The notes: generated by a model not told the origin, from the letters alone. Shown: positions 13,710 to 21,842, numbered from the stretch's first letter. The stretch is DNA of 64,000 nucleotides from Paenibacillus sp. JNUCC32 (GCF_014863545.1 NZ_CP062260.1:6873001-6937000); one strand, 5' to 3'. Program-made: numbers and translations.

Positions 13710-15404
13710 ATGAATCGTTACAAGCAGCTGGCAGTTGAAGGCAGAGAGCTTACACTGTATCTGCCTCCTTCCTATCTGGAGTATGACCGTTCCTATCCTG
13801 TTGCCTATGTTCAAGATGAAGGAGATATGTTCACGGACTGCCTGAACTATTTGAATCATTTGTTTGCGACAGGCCGGCTGGAAGAGGTCATCCTGGTCGG
13901 AATCTCGACAACGAACCGGAATCGTGAGTATACGCCTTGGCCGGCTGAGCCTTTGCTGGAGAGCAACCCTCCTTTCGGCGGGGAGGGGAGAGCTTATGTC
14001 GATGAGGTAGCGGATGTCATCAAAGCATACATAGACCATCGGTACCGAACGCTTCCAGCGCCTGAGCATACGGCCATCATGGGAGGCTCCTTTGGCGGTT
14101 TGATCTCGATGTTCGCGGGATATTGGCGTCCCGATACCTTCGGACGGATCGGCATGCTGTCGGCTTCGTTATGGTACGAGGGGGTGATGGACTACATCCG
14201 CCAGCAGGGAAAATGGCCGGCTGAGCAGCGGGTGTATATGTCCGTAGGGCAGCTTGAAGGGGCGTATAAGCAAAATGCGCAGAAAAACATGTTTGTGAAC
14301 AACGTGGAGGCCCATCGGTTCTGGCTTGAGCAAGGGGTGAGCCCTGAGCGGCTGCAGCTGGCGGTAGATCCTGACGGAACCCATGATCCTATCTTTATGT
14401 CCAGAAGATTTCCGGATGCGCTGCGGTGGCTGTTCGTCGGGGAAGCAGAGGAGCAAGCATCGGCGAAGGGGCGGGCTCAACATGAGGATCCGGATTATCA
14501 GGAAAAGCAAGAAATGCATAATAACCAAGATAACCAAGATAACCAAGATAACCAAGATAACCAAGATAACCAAGATAACCAAGATAACCAAGATAACCAA
14601 GATAACCAAGTAAAGGCCACTTTGTTTTCCGTACCGGGAACGCTGACCTGGTCCATGCAGTCCGACGTGACGGGCCGCGAATACCGCATTTTCATCGCCG
14701 AGCCGATGGGACCGCCTCCTGAGGGAGGTTATCCCGTGTTATATTCGCTGGATGCCAATGCCACCTTCGGCACGCTGGCCGAAGCCATCCGCCTGCAATC
14801 CCGTACGCCTCGGGGCATTCCCTCTGCGCTCATTGTCGGCATCGGCTTTGACAGCGACAGCCCCATCGTAAGCAGCGAACGCTTCTATAACTTTACGGAA
14901 TATGCCGATCCCGCTGAACTGCCAGTCCGGCCAAACGGCATGGATTGGCCGGAGACGGGCGGCGTGGAGGCGTTCCTTACCTTCATCGAGCAGCAGCTGA
15001 AGCCGGCCGTGGAGCGGCGGTATGCCGTGAACCGATCGAAGCAGGCGCTGTTCGGACACTCGCTCGGTGGATTTTTCACCTTGTATACCTTATTCACCAG
15101 ACCGGATGCCTTTTCGCGGTATATTGCGGCATGTCCCTCGGTGTGGTGGAAGAACTACGCGCTGTACCAGCGATGGGAAGAGGGGAAGAACCGCTTACGA
15201 CAGAGCGGGGAGCGCAAGTCGCTCCGCCTGTACGTGGGGGCCGAGGAGAAGCCGTCCATGGTGAAGGATGCCAGGGAACTCTATGCCTTTCTCAGAGGGC
15301 ATGAAGAGGTGCTGGAGACGACGTTCGACGAAATTGAGGGTGAAGGGCATGTTTCGGTACTGCCGACCCTCATAAGCCCCCTGCTTCGTTTTGTGAACGC
15401 GTAA
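13710..15404 (+). CDS. Tandem double-domain siderophore esterase (BesA/YbbA-related fusion)
   Basis: 564-residue cytoplasmic protein made of two alpha/beta-hydrolase esterase domains of the Fes/BesA/esterase-D class. Domain 1 (about 1-260) has its nucleophile in MGGSFGGL (Ser 127) and a candidate His in DPDGTHDP. Domain 2 (about 305-564) has FGHSLGGFF (Ser 451) and EGEGHVSV for the His. They are joined by a linker of repeated Asp-Asn-Gln (about residues 271-300) coded by a 9-bp tandem repeat. B. subtilis BesA, which hydrolyses ferric bacillibactin to release iron, has one such domain. RBS GGGAGG stands 6 nt before the ATG. It is the last gene of the operon; terminator at 15430. Confidence 0.85.
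   Translation: MNRYKQLAVEGRELTLYLPPSYLEYDRSYPVAYVQDEGDMFTDCLNYLNHLFATGRLEEVILVGISTTNRNREYTPWPAEPLLESNPPFGGEGRAYVDEVADVIKAYIDHRYRTLPAPEHTAIMGGSFGGLISMFAGYWRPDTFGRIGMLSASLWYEGVMDYIRQQGKWPAEQRVYMSVGQLEGAYKQNAQKNMFVNNVEAHRFWLEQGVSPERLQLAVDPDGTHDPIFMSRRFPDALRWLFVGEAEEQASAKGRAQHEDPDYQEKQEMHNNQDNQDNQDNQDNQDNQDNQDNQDNQDNQVKATLFSVPGTLTWSMQSDVTGREYRIFIAEPMGPPPEGGYPVLYSLDANATFGTLAEAIRLQSRTPRGIPSALIVGIGFDSDSPIVSSERFYNFTEYADPAELPVRPNGMDWPETGGVEAFLTFIEQQLKPAVERRYAVNRSKQALFGHSLGGFFTLYTLFTRPDAFSRYIAACPSVWWKNYALYQRWEEGKNRLRQSGERKSLRLYVGAEEKPSMVKDARELYAFLRGHEEVLETTFDEIEGEGHVSVLPTLISPLLRFVNA
14521..14609 (+). repeat. 9-bp tandem repeat coding an Asp-Asn-Gln linker
   Basis: About ten perfect copies of ATAACCAAG joined head to tail. 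The period is a multiple of three, so gain or loss of copies changes linker length without shifting the frame. It lies between the two esterase domains. Confidence 0.95.
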
Positions 15405-15429
15405 TCCACCAAAGAATGCCTCAAGCATA

Positions 15430-15483
15430 AATAAGCAGCTTCGAATCCAGTGATCATCGGGATATCGAAGCTGCTTATTCTGT
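15430..15483. terminator. Bidirectional intrinsic terminator
   Basis: AATAAGCAGCTTCGA (15430-15444) pairs perfectly with TCGAAGCTGCTTATT (15465-15479) around a 20-nt loop. It lies between the convergent esterase and PAS genes. Confidence 0.8.
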
Positions 15484-15502
15484 GTTGTATGCAGACGGGT
15501 TG

Positions 15503-16144
15503 TTAATCGGGCAATTCCGGATCATCGAGAATGGAGGAATATTTCGGGTATAATCTGCGAATGCAATCCGGACAAATATCATGGGTAAACTCAATGGGGA
15601 GGCGGCTCTCCAAATAGCTCTCCACAGGCTCCCATTCATCCGCTTGTCGAACATATTTGCATACGGCACAGATAGGAATATGTCCTGGAAGAGGGAAGCT
15701 GTGAGCCAGCGCTTGTTCCAGCAGCAGTTCCTTGTGCTTGAACTTCGTAATATCCGTGAACGATATCATGGCTCCGTGAACACGGCCGTCCTTGTTCATC
15801 ATCAGCGGCAGCACCTCGCACAGAACCCAGTTCTGCCGGTCATTCCATTCCACGGCATATTCAAAAGAATAATCAGGCAGCTTGCCCAGCATCACTTCCT
15901 TTACGGAGGGCAAATCCATCTCATGGGAAAATGGATCGAATACAGAACCAAAGTGCCTGAAAGTCATATCGAAAAAAGATGCTCCATGCCACCTAAAGTC
16001 AGGAGGGACACCGTATTTTTCGGCCATGGCAATGAGCGGATCGTTGATTTTGTCTATGATGCCATCCGGGGTAATGACCATCAGCCCCTTATTCAAGGAG
16101 TGCACCGCATTATTCCAGGATGTGGTCATGGTATCGTAGGGCAA
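15503..16144 (-). CDS. PAS-domain protein with C-terminal cysteine motif
   Basis: 213 residues. The N-terminal two thirds form a PAS fold (NKGLMVITPDGIIDKINDPL at about 18-37, and the closing strand GAMISFTDITKFKHKE near 130). The C-terminus carries a cysteine/His segment known from other PAS and response-regulator proteins: PICAVCKYVRQ, WEPVESYLE, then FTHDICPDCIRRLYP, giving two CxxC pairs that could bind metal. There is no output enzyme domain, so it may act by protein contact. TTG start at 16144, 8 nt after GAGGAG. It is divergent from the XRE gene. The signal sensed is unknown. Confidence 0.8.
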   Translation of the reverse strand: MPYDTMTTSWNNAVHSLNKGLMVITPDGIIDKINDPLIAMAEKYGVPPDFRWHGASFFDMTFRHFGSVFDPFSHEMDLPSVKEVMLGKLPDYSFEYAVEWNDRQNWVLCEVLPLMMNKDGRVHGAMISFTDITKFKHKELLLEQALAHSFPLPGHIPICAVCKYVRQADEWEPVESYLESRLPIEFTHDICPDCIRRLYPKYSSILDDPELPD

Positions 16145-16321
16145 TTTACTCGCTCCTCGTACGGAATAGACTCATGAGTAAAAGATACGACGATCCATGA
16201 GTACTATGGTATAATTTAGGCAATATATCTAGATTATACACGTAATTAAGTCATTATGCAAGACAAAAATACGTACATAAGATATTTTTCTTTTAAAGAG
16301 AAATAGGAAGGCGGTTGTTTG

Positions 16322-16687
16322 ATGCAGTCTATTTACCAACGAATCGAACATCTCATAGAAAGCCGGGGTATGACCAAGAAGGCGTTTTGTGAAACCCTCG
16401 GGATCAGCACAGGAAATTTTGGTGACTGGAAGAGGGGAAAAACAACGCCGAGCACGAATAAATTGATTGAGATTGCAGCATTTTTTTCCGTCAGCCTGGA
16501 TTGGCTGATTATAGGAAGAGGCAGTCCGACCAACCGTGTCAAGGAAGCCCGCGGGGAATATGAAGTAGATCCGGAATCTTTGGATCCTGCCTTAATGTCC
16601 GGTCTGGCAGAGCATGAGAAGGAATTTATCCGCGAATACATCGAGTTTTCGGCCTATCGGAAGGACAAGCGCAGCGATAAGAGCTAA
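16322..16687 (+). CDS. XRE-family HTH transcriptional regulator
   Basis: 121 residues. The N-terminal half is an XRE/Cro-type helix-turn-helix (about 4-65): IYQRIEHLIESRGMTKKAF, LGISTGNFGDWKRGKTTP, and LIEIAAFFSVSLDWLIIGRG. The C-terminal half (VDPESLDPALMSGL, EKEFIREYIEFS) is acidic and helical and probably serves in dimerisation or ligand response. The start is ATG 16322 after AGGAAGGCGG. It is divergent from the PAS gene, and the 174-bp A+T-rich spacer must hold both promoters. The target is unknown. Confidence 0.85.
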   Translation: MQSIYQRIEHLIESRGMTKKAFCETLGISTGNFGDWKRGKTTPSTNKLIEIAAFFSVSLDWLIIGRGSPTNRVKEARGEYEVDPESLDPALMSGLAEHEKEFIREYIEFSAYRKDKRSDKS

Positions 16688-16727
16688 CTGATGCAAAAGC
16701 CTGATCCTAAGGCCCAGATTTTGGCGC

Positions 16728-16756
16728 TTTACTTTTGAGCAAGAGGGCAGTATAAT
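16728..16756 (+). promoter_or_regulatory. Promoter of the second tRNA-Leu
   Basis: TTTACT (16728-16733), 17-bp spacer, perfect TATAAT (16751-16756), 34 bp before the mature 5' end of the tRNA. Confidence 0.65.
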
Positions 16757-16790
16757 AGGGAATGTTCGCTGCAGAACATCCCTTATACAT

Positions 16791-16873
16791 GCGGTAGTGG
16801 TGGAATGGCAGACACGCTATCTTGAGGGGGTAGTGGGTGTATACCCGTGGAGGTTCGAGTCCTCTCTACCGCA
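16791..16873 (+). tRNA. tRNA-Leu (GAG), copy 2
   Basis: 83 nt, identical to the tRNA-Leu at 7825-7907, including the first bases after the discriminator. Anticodon GAG, long variable arm, no CCA encoded. It stands alone with its own promoter and terminator. Confidence 0.95.
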
Positions 16874-16885
16874 TACTTCATAAAG

Positions 16886-16930
16886 AAGCTGTTTATCAAG
16901 TGGAATTCCCTTTGATAAGCGGCTTTTTTT
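16886..16930 (+). terminator. Intrinsic terminator of tRNA-Leu copy 2
   Basis: AAGCTGTTTATCAA pairs with TTGATAAGCGGCTT (G-U pairs included) around an 11-nt loop, followed by T7. Confidence 0.82.
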
Positions 16931-17059
16931 GTTATGTTCTTCGCGTGCCGGGATAATGCTCATCTATGGTGAAATGCCTTATTTATCGTTTCAAATTGCC
17001 CTGAAAGTTTAAAGAGTACATGTAGAGACCATAATAGGGCATGAAGGAGATGAACGAGC

Positions 17060-17479
17060 ATGAAACCATTATACACAGCAGATGTTAAAGTCGTCGGAGG
17101 GCGGGAAGGCTCCGTTGAATCTACCGATGGCGTTCTCAATCACAAATTAAGCATGCCGAAAGAGCTCGGAGGTCCGGGCGGAGCCGGAACCAATCCGGAG
17201 CAGCTGTTCGCGGCCGGTTATGGCGCCTGCTATGAAAGCGCCCTGGCCAACATCGCCCGCAAGGAGGGCGTCGAGCTGAAGGATGTCGTGATCCACTCCC
17301 AGGTGTCGATCGGAAAAGACGAAGGCGCTGACGGCTTTAAGCTGGCAGTGAAGCTGAAGATCGAAATGCCCGGCATCGAACGAAGCCAGGCGGAGGATCT
17401 CGCGAAGAAAGCGCACGCGTTTTGCCCGTATTCCAAAGCAACCCGGGGCAACATCGACGTGGAGTTAAGCGTAAGCTGA
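17060..17479 (+). CDS. Organic hydroperoxide resistance protein (Ohr/OsmC family)
   Basis: Cytoplasmic dithiol peroxidase that reduces organic and lipid hydroperoxides to alcohols. The 139-residue length is that of Ohr proteins. Both redox cysteines are in the expected contexts: Cys57 in GYGACYESAL and Cys122 in HAFCPYSKATRGN; the catalytic Arg-type loop and NPEQLFAAGY near 44-53 are also present. RBS GAAGGAGATG precedes the ATG. No adjacent MarR/OhrR gene is present, so control may resemble B. subtilis OhrB (general stress) rather than OhrA; a clean sigma-B promoter could not be confirmed. A weak hairpin (GGATG/CATCC plus T6) near 17494-17526 may terminate it. Confidence 0.93.
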   Translation: MKPLYTADVKVVGGREGSVESTDGVLNHKLSMPKELGGPGGAGTNPEQLFAAGYGACYESALANIARKEGVELKDVVIHSQVSIGKDEGADGFKLAVKLKIEMPGIERSQAEDLAKKAHAFCPYSKATRGNIDVELSVS

Positions 17480-17610
17480 CGATAGAGGATTCGGATGGCT
17501 CTCTAAAATGGGGGTCATCCTTTTTTGTCGGCTAAAGACGCTCGATATGAAACTTTTTACATGATACGCCGTACTTCAGTTAAAGCTATGCATTGAAAGG
17601 GGCGCTTGGA

Positions 17611-17853
17611 ATGCGAATAGAACAAATGATAGAGGAACGGTTTGTATGCAGCAAATGCGGAGGGAACCACTGCCAGACGAAAGAGGTCTCGATGTCGGGG
17701 GCAGGCTTGAGCAAAATGTTTGATATTCAGCACAATCATTTCCTATTTGTTTCCTGCACGAACTGCGGATATGTGGAAGTCTTCAACCCGGATATATTGG
17801 AAGGTAAAAAGAGGGGGCAGCTGGGCTCGATCCTGGATGTGTTCTTCGGTTGA
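17611..17853 (+). CDS. Small zinc-ribbon protein
   Basis: 80 residues containing two CxxC knuckles about 34 residues apart: FVCSKCGGNHC near the N-terminus and FVSCTNCGYVEVF in the second half. This matches small bacterial zinc-ribbon proteins annotated as nucleic-acid-binding (DUF2082-like). A hydrophobic C-terminal GSILDVFFG end is typical of the group. The start ATG at 17611 follows AAAGGGGCG at about 6 nt. It is cytoplasmic with no known function. It stands alone between ohr and another small cysteine protein. Confidence 0.75.
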   Translation: MRIEQMIEERFVCSKCGGNHCQTKEVSMSGAGLSKMFDIQHNHFLFVSCTNCGYVEVFNPDILEGKKRGQLGSILDVFFG

Positions 17854-17942
17854 CATCACCCCTAAAATTCTTTAATATGACTAAGTACCAGAAAGTACAA
17901 ACCAGTCATAAGGAATTTAAATAAAATAAACGGGTGATGAAC

Positions 17943-18218
17943 ATGCCATACAGACCGCAGATTGCAAATGTGACCACAGCTGGAAGCAATGAAAAGGAAG
18001 GGCTTTACGAATTCATTATCCACACGGCTGACGGAACGGATATTCGCGTATTCTATAACCGCTTCCCGGAATGGAAACTGACTGCGCTTAGCCGACTTGG
18101 GAAAGTACCTTGCCCGGTTTGTCGTAAGGATTTCATATGCAAATGCATGGAGAAATTCTCGAACGAATTCGACCAGCAGATGAGAGACGGCGAGTGGCTG
18201 AACAAAGCTGCTGAGTAA
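17943..18218 (+). CDS. Hypothetical small Cys-containing protein
   Basis: Not recognised. 91 residues: an N-terminal beta-rich part (YEFIIHTADGTDIRVFYN), then KVPCPVCRKDFICKCMEKF with four cysteines (CPVC and CKC) that could bind zinc, and a helical acidic tail (FSNEFDQQMRDGEWLNKA). The start is placed at ATG 17943 because GGGTGATG stands just upstream; GTG 17934 and ATG 17937 are alternatives. A clear terminator follows at 18243-18270. Confidence 0.65.
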   Translation: MPYRPQIANVTTAGSNEKEGLYEFIIHTADGTDIRVFYNRFPEWKLTALSRLGKVPCPVCRKDFICKCMEKFSNEFDQQMRDGEWLNKAAE

Positions 18219-18242
18219 TAAACCAATAAGCGTACTTGATCA

Positions 18243-18270
18243 AGCGTAGGAGAGGGCTCCTGCGTTTTTT
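18243..18270 (+). terminator. Intrinsic terminator
   Basis: CGTAGGAG / CTCCTGCG stem with a 4-nt AGGG loop followed by T6. Confidence 0.85.
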
Positions 18271-18303
18271 CTTTTTTTATGGCGTGAAGGGAGCGAAGAA
18301 AAT

Positions 18304-18729
18304 ATGAAGGATCGTGCAACCGAAAATCATGAGGAATATGCAATTGTGCTGATTGATGGCGTGTGCCATATGTGCCAGGGGCTGACCCAATTCATTATCA
18401 AGCGAGATCCCGCGGGTGCTTTCCGGTTCGCTTCGCTGCAATCCGAGATCGGTCAGGAGCTGTTGAGGCAGGGAGGGCTCGATGGAGATTCGCCGGAGAC
18501 GATGGTGCTGATTGAACAGGGGAGATATTACACCAGATCGACGGGAGCTCTTCGGATTGCGCGGCGTCTTCGTTTTCCTTGGCCGCTGTCGTATGTCCTG
18601 ATCCTGATACCCCCTTTCTTACGGAACCTGGTGTACCGCTGGGTGGCGAAGAACCGTTACCGGTGGTTCGGGCAATCCAGTGAGTGCATGGTGCCGACGC
18701 CGGACATTCGGCGCCGGTTTTTATCCTGA
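18304..18729 (+). CDS. DCC-family thiol-disulfide oxidoreductase-like protein
   Basis: 141-residue member of the DCC family (DUF393), named after its D-x-x-C-x-x-C start: here DGVCHMC at residues 18-24. The fold is thioredoxin-like in part; functions are largely unproven. Other family marks are FIIKRDPAGAFRFASLQS, RYYTRSTGALRIARRL and the membrane-proximal hydrophobic stretch LSYVLILIPPFLRNLVYRWV. The start ATG at 18304 follows GAAGGGAG. It converges with the lipoprotein/PepSY pair on the other strand, with only 11 bp between the coding ends. Confidence 0.85.
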   Translation: MKDRATENHEEYAIVLIDGVCHMCQGLTQFIIKRDPAGAFRFASLQSEIGQELLRQGGLDGDSPETMVLIEQGRYYTRSTGALRIARRLRFPWPLSYVLILIPPFLRNLVYRWVAKNRYRWFGQSSECMVPTPDIRRRFLS

Positions 18730-18740
18730 TTCCGCTTGTT

Positions 18741-19217
18741 TTAATGATGATGCTCTGCCGTGCCTTCTTGGAATGTCGGAGTTCCCGCCTCCAGGTAGGC
18801 AAGCTCGGCCTCGGACAGTTTGCCGACGGCGAACGGTTTCTGGGGAATGATGATGGAGCCGTTGTTGCCGCTGTGCAGCTTGATGAAATACAGCCCCTCT
18901 TTTACGAAGGTTTTGGTCACCGTATACACGCCATCGCCCACCTCGACCGCATCCGTCATGGGATCCCGCAGGGAACCGTTATGGCTCCACAGCTCGTAGT
19001 GGACAAAATCCGCACCGGGCACTCTTTTGCCGTCTTGGGTAAGGATAATCTCGATGGTCTCCGGCTGTTGGACGGATAATACATCCGGAATGTTCACCTC
19101 GGCCATCAGCGGAATTTCTTTTACATACCGGTCGGCTGCCTCGGGACTGGCCGAACAAGCGCTCAGCAGCAGAACCGATAGCAGTACGGTTATAATAATA
19201 CGGCCTTTTACGATCAT
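18741..19217 (-). CDS. FixH/YtkA-like lipoprotein
   Basis: 158-residue lipoprotein: signal with lipobox LLLSAC (Cys21), then an extracellular beta-sandwich domain of the YtkA/FixH type (PETIEIILTQDGKRVPGADF, HYELWSHNG, VGDGVYTVTKTFVKEGLY, KLHSGNNGS), ending with a His-rich tip (EGTAEHHH) that might bind metal. It lies 40 bp downstream of the PepSY-type membrane protein on the same strand, so both likely form one operon. YtkA-like domains often occur in metal- or heme-related envelope loci. The function here is inferred only from family and context. Confidence 0.75.
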   Translation of the reverse strand: MIVKGRIIITVLLSVLLLSACSASPEAADRYVKEIPLMAEVNIPDVLSVQQPETIEIILTQDGKRVPGADFVHYELWSHNGSLRDPMTDAVEVGDGVYTVTKTFVKEGLYFIKLHSGNNGSIIIPQKPFAVGKLSEAELAYLEAGTPTFQEGTAEHHH

Positions 19218-19257
19218 GAAACCGCCACCCCTTATTTTTGATTAAGTCCTAAGCGAA

Positions 19258-20670
19258 TCAGGCGTTCAGGAAAGCCTTGATCGCCAGTATCTTCCGCACG
19301 ATGACAGAATCGATGATCCACACGATGATGAGAGACAAGCCCACAAGCGGGAACAGAATCCCCAAAGAGATAAGCACCAGCAGGAACAGCCTCATGCTCT
19401 TGGCGCCCGTCTCGGGCGCTTTCGGAGCCCCCAGTCCGTGATCCGGTTTTCGTTTCCACCACAAGTACAAACCGCTTACCGCAATGAGAATGATGCCTAG
19501 GCATATCAGCAAACTGAAAATCTGGTTGACGATGCCGAATTGGGTTCCTTTGTGCAGCGTAATGCCCAGGGCAACGGCTTTGCCGACGAATCCGTAATGA
19601 TCATAGCGATAATCCGCCAACACCGCGCCGCTGTACTGGTCGATATGCAGGGTGGCTTCGTCCTGCGCTTTCGGCGGATAGGCCGACAACGTATACACGC
19701 CGCCCGCTTGCTGCGGGATGCTGATGGTGTAACTCGGATGCATCCCCTCGCTTCGGGCTACGTACATGACGTCTTCAATCGGAAGCGGCATAAAGTCGGA
19801 GATGGTGGAGTTGGGAACCTCCAGATTTTCGGCCGCCCAAGGGACCTCTGCGACTTCCTTCGTCCGTACCACATGGGAGGACGGCGCACTGCCCGACCAG
19901 ATGGAAGGAGGATAGCCGGCACCGGTATTGGTTGCCATGGTTTGGAAATTGCTGCCCCACAGGCCTGACCAGGGTAATCCGGTCATGACGAGAAACAGCA
20001 TGCCAGCCGCGATCCAGAATGCGGGAACGGCGTGCAGGTCCCGGCGAAGAATCTGCTTGCCCTTGCCGAGCCTCGGATACAGGATCCCTGCGAGGCTTCT
20101 TTTCTTTTTGCTTTTGTTTTTATTTTTCGGGAACCATAAAAACAAACCGGTGATGATGAGCACGATCGCCCAGCAGGCGGCAAGCTCCACGATCCGGTCC
20201 CCGATCGTCCCGACCATCAGCTCGCCGTGGAACTCCTCGATTTTGTCCATGATCCGGTCTTTGTCTTTCAGCTCGCCCATCTTTTCTCCCGTATAGGGGT
20301 CCATGAAGACGGTCATGGATTCGCTGCCCGAGGTCAGACTGATTTCCGTGGAGCGGGAATCCGACTCGCCGGGGCGGTATTTCGTGATGGTAGCGTCAGG
20401 GTAGAGCTCTTTCACTTGTCCGACCAGCTTGCTGGGCGTTACCCGTTCGGATTGTGGGGTTACCGTGTAGAAGTCCCGATATAACGCTTGTTCAATCTGA
20501 GGCTTAAATAAGTAAACGGAGCCGGTTACAGCCAGGATGATCAGAAAAGGAGCGAACATGATGCCGGCATAGAAATGCCATCTCCAGACGGTTTTGTATA
20601 ATGCGGCAGAGCTTGGATTTGCTGATTGATTTTCATTGGGTTTGGCTGCCGGCGTTTTCTTTTTCCCCAT
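19258..20670 (-). CDS. PepSY-associated transmembrane protein
   Basis: 470-residue inner-membrane protein of the PepSY_TM family (related to iron-uptake reductases such as PiuB/FsrB). Domain order: Lys/Pro-rich cytoplasmic N-terminus, helix 1 (WRWHFYAGIMFAPFLIILAV near 30-50), an extracytoplasmic PepSY region (SKLVGQVKELYPDATITKYR), helix 2 (VELAACWAIVLIITGLFLWF), a Lys-rich cytoplasmic loop, helix 3, a second PepSY-like region with HIDQYSGAVLADYRYDH, and C-terminal helices (QIFSLLICLGIILIAVSGLY, LGILFPLVGLSLIIVW). Conserved helix histidines (HFYAG, EFHGEL, RRDLHA, LHKGT) suggest heme or metal ligation. Start ATG 20670. It is upstream of the FixH-like lipoprotein. Confidence 0.83.
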   Translation of the reverse strand: MGKKKTPAAKPNENQSANPSSAALYKTVWRWHFYAGIMFAPFLIILAVTGSVYLFKPQIEQALYRDFYTVTPQSERVTPSKLVGQVKELYPDATITKYRPGESDSRSTEISLTSGSESMTVFMDPYTGEKMGELKDKDRIMDKIEEFHGELMVGTIGDRIVELAACWAIVLIITGLFLWFPKNKNKSKKKRSLAGILYPRLGKGKQILRRDLHAVPAFWIAAGMLFLVMTGLPWSGLWGSNFQTMATNTGAGYPPSIWSGSAPSSHVVRTKEVAEVPWAAENLEVPNSTISDFMPLPIEDVMYVARSEGMHPSYTISIPQQAGGVYTLSAYPPKAQDEATLHIDQYSGAVLADYRYDHYGFVGKAVALGITLHKGTQFGIVNQIFSLLICLGIILIAVSGLYLWWKRKPDHGLGAPKAPETGAKSMRLFLLVLISLGILFPLVGLSLIIVWIIDSVIVRKILAIKAFLNA

Positions 20671-20754
20671 GGCTCGTGGCTCCTTTTCAAATACGGCTAA
20701 AATTTATATAAGATGAACAATGCGTTCATTTCATATATGCAAACAGGTTTATAG

Positions 20755-21615
20755 CTACTTCAGCGGGGCCCGGAAACCGGCTTGCTCGGCTTCTTCCTCG
20801 CTGCAGAACCACTGCTCCTGCTTCGTGCGCTCATAGTACGGGGATTCGGGCGTATGATAGATTTTCTCGCCCTTGGAGTTGATGTTGCCTTTAATGTCGC
20901 AGGCTTGCTTGGACGGTTGGGGTTTCTCGGTAGGCGCTTGGGTTGCTGTGGTGTCATGGTTGTTGCTCTTATTCGTATCGTCCTGTTCCTCGGGATGGAA
21001 TCCGTCTTCCTGGGCGTAGTTCTCTACGCTCCATATGCCGAGCCCCTTGTCCCGGCTGATCCGCTGCAAATCATCGAATTTGTCCACATAGCGCGTGTTG
21101 GGCGGATAGATGTAGGCGACGCGGGCCAGTCCTTCTTCAAGCAGCGATTCCTGGACCATTTTCCCGTCGGCATACACGTAAGCGAGCAGCCTGGAATATT
21201 TATCCCGGTTCGGACCGATATCGAACTCCAATTCAAGCCGATCGGCTTGTTCCACGAGCTCCTTCGTAAAAGCCTTGGCCTCGGGCCCGAACGGCTGGAC
21301 GCCCAGTTTCGGATGGCTTGTCTCGGGCGTGTCGACCAGCAGCATGCGAACATTCTCTTTTTTGCCCTCGAACATGACGCTGATGGTGTCGCCGTCAACG
21401 GCTTTGACCAATTCCACGGCAACCCGCGGCAGGTTCAGATCATCGGTGGGATAGGTCGTCTGCTTGGCATTCGTTGTGCCGGCGTCTGTCTCGGCTTCGG
21501 ATGTACGGGACGCTGCGGTTTCTTCGTTCGACGTCGCAGGGGACATCAGCGGCTGGCTGCAGCCGGATAATAACAGCAGGGCGGTTAGAAAAGCGGCTAG
21601 TATACGTTTGTTCAT
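20755..21615 (-). CDS. Lipoprotein thermonuclease (SNase family)
   Basis: 286-residue extracytoplasmic nuclease. A lipoprotein signal ends in LLLSGC (Cys19); a Ser/Thr/Glu linker precedes a staphylococcal-nuclease domain (about 63-205). Catalytic residues match SNase: Arg90, Asp95, Thr96 and Glu98 in VRMLLVDTPE and Arg142 in DKYSRLLAYVY. A low-complexity linker (DDTNKSNNHDTTATQ) leads to a C-terminal Cys motif (CDIKGNINSKGEKIYH ... WFCSEEEAEQAGF) common in Gram-positive nuclease-like proteins. The start is ATG 21615 with GGAGAG 8 nt upstream; GTG 21624 is not needed. It probably degrades extracellular DNA or RNA at the cell surface. Confidence 0.9.
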   Translation of the reverse strand: MNKRILAAFLTALLLLSGCSQPLMSPATSNEETAASRTSEAETDAGTTNAKQTTYPTDDLNLPRVAVELVKAVDGDTISVMFEGKKENVRMLLVDTPETSHPKLGVQPFGPEAKAFTKELVEQADRLELEFDIGPNRDKYSRLLAYVYADGKMVQESLLEEGLARVAYIYPPNTRYVDKFDDLQRISRDKGLGIWSVENYAQEDGFHPEEQDDTNKSNNHDTTATQAPTEKPQPSKQACDIKGNINSKGEKIYHTPESPYYERTKQEQWFCSEEEAEQAGFRAPLK

Positions 21616-21792
21616 GGGTGTCACTCTCCAAGCTTGGAAGTATTGGTTTAGATGGTTTAGGAGTTTATATATGTTAATTCTATATAAGAAGTTTCTATAT
21701 AGAGAACACTCGTTCTAAGCCTATATAGTAGGACATTTATCCTTGTTTTGACAATAGTGATTAAGGGCTATATCTACATAAAAAATAAAATC

Positions 21793-21821
21793 TTGCCGTT
21801 ATCCTGCAACTGTGATATTCT
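21793..21821 (+). promoter_or_regulatory. Predicted promoter of the tad operon
   Basis: TTGCCG (21793-21798), 17-bp spacer, TATTCT (21816-21821). Transcription would start near 21828, so a leader of about 95 nt precedes the tadZ start and includes the terminator hairpin at 21843-21897. Confidence 0.6.
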
Positions 21822-21842
21822 AATGTCAAATTATAACAGACA

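Noticed and set aside
14521..14609. Short direct repeats as a CRISPR or origin iteron array
   Set aside because: The 9-bp period is in frame inside a coding region and encodes a linker.
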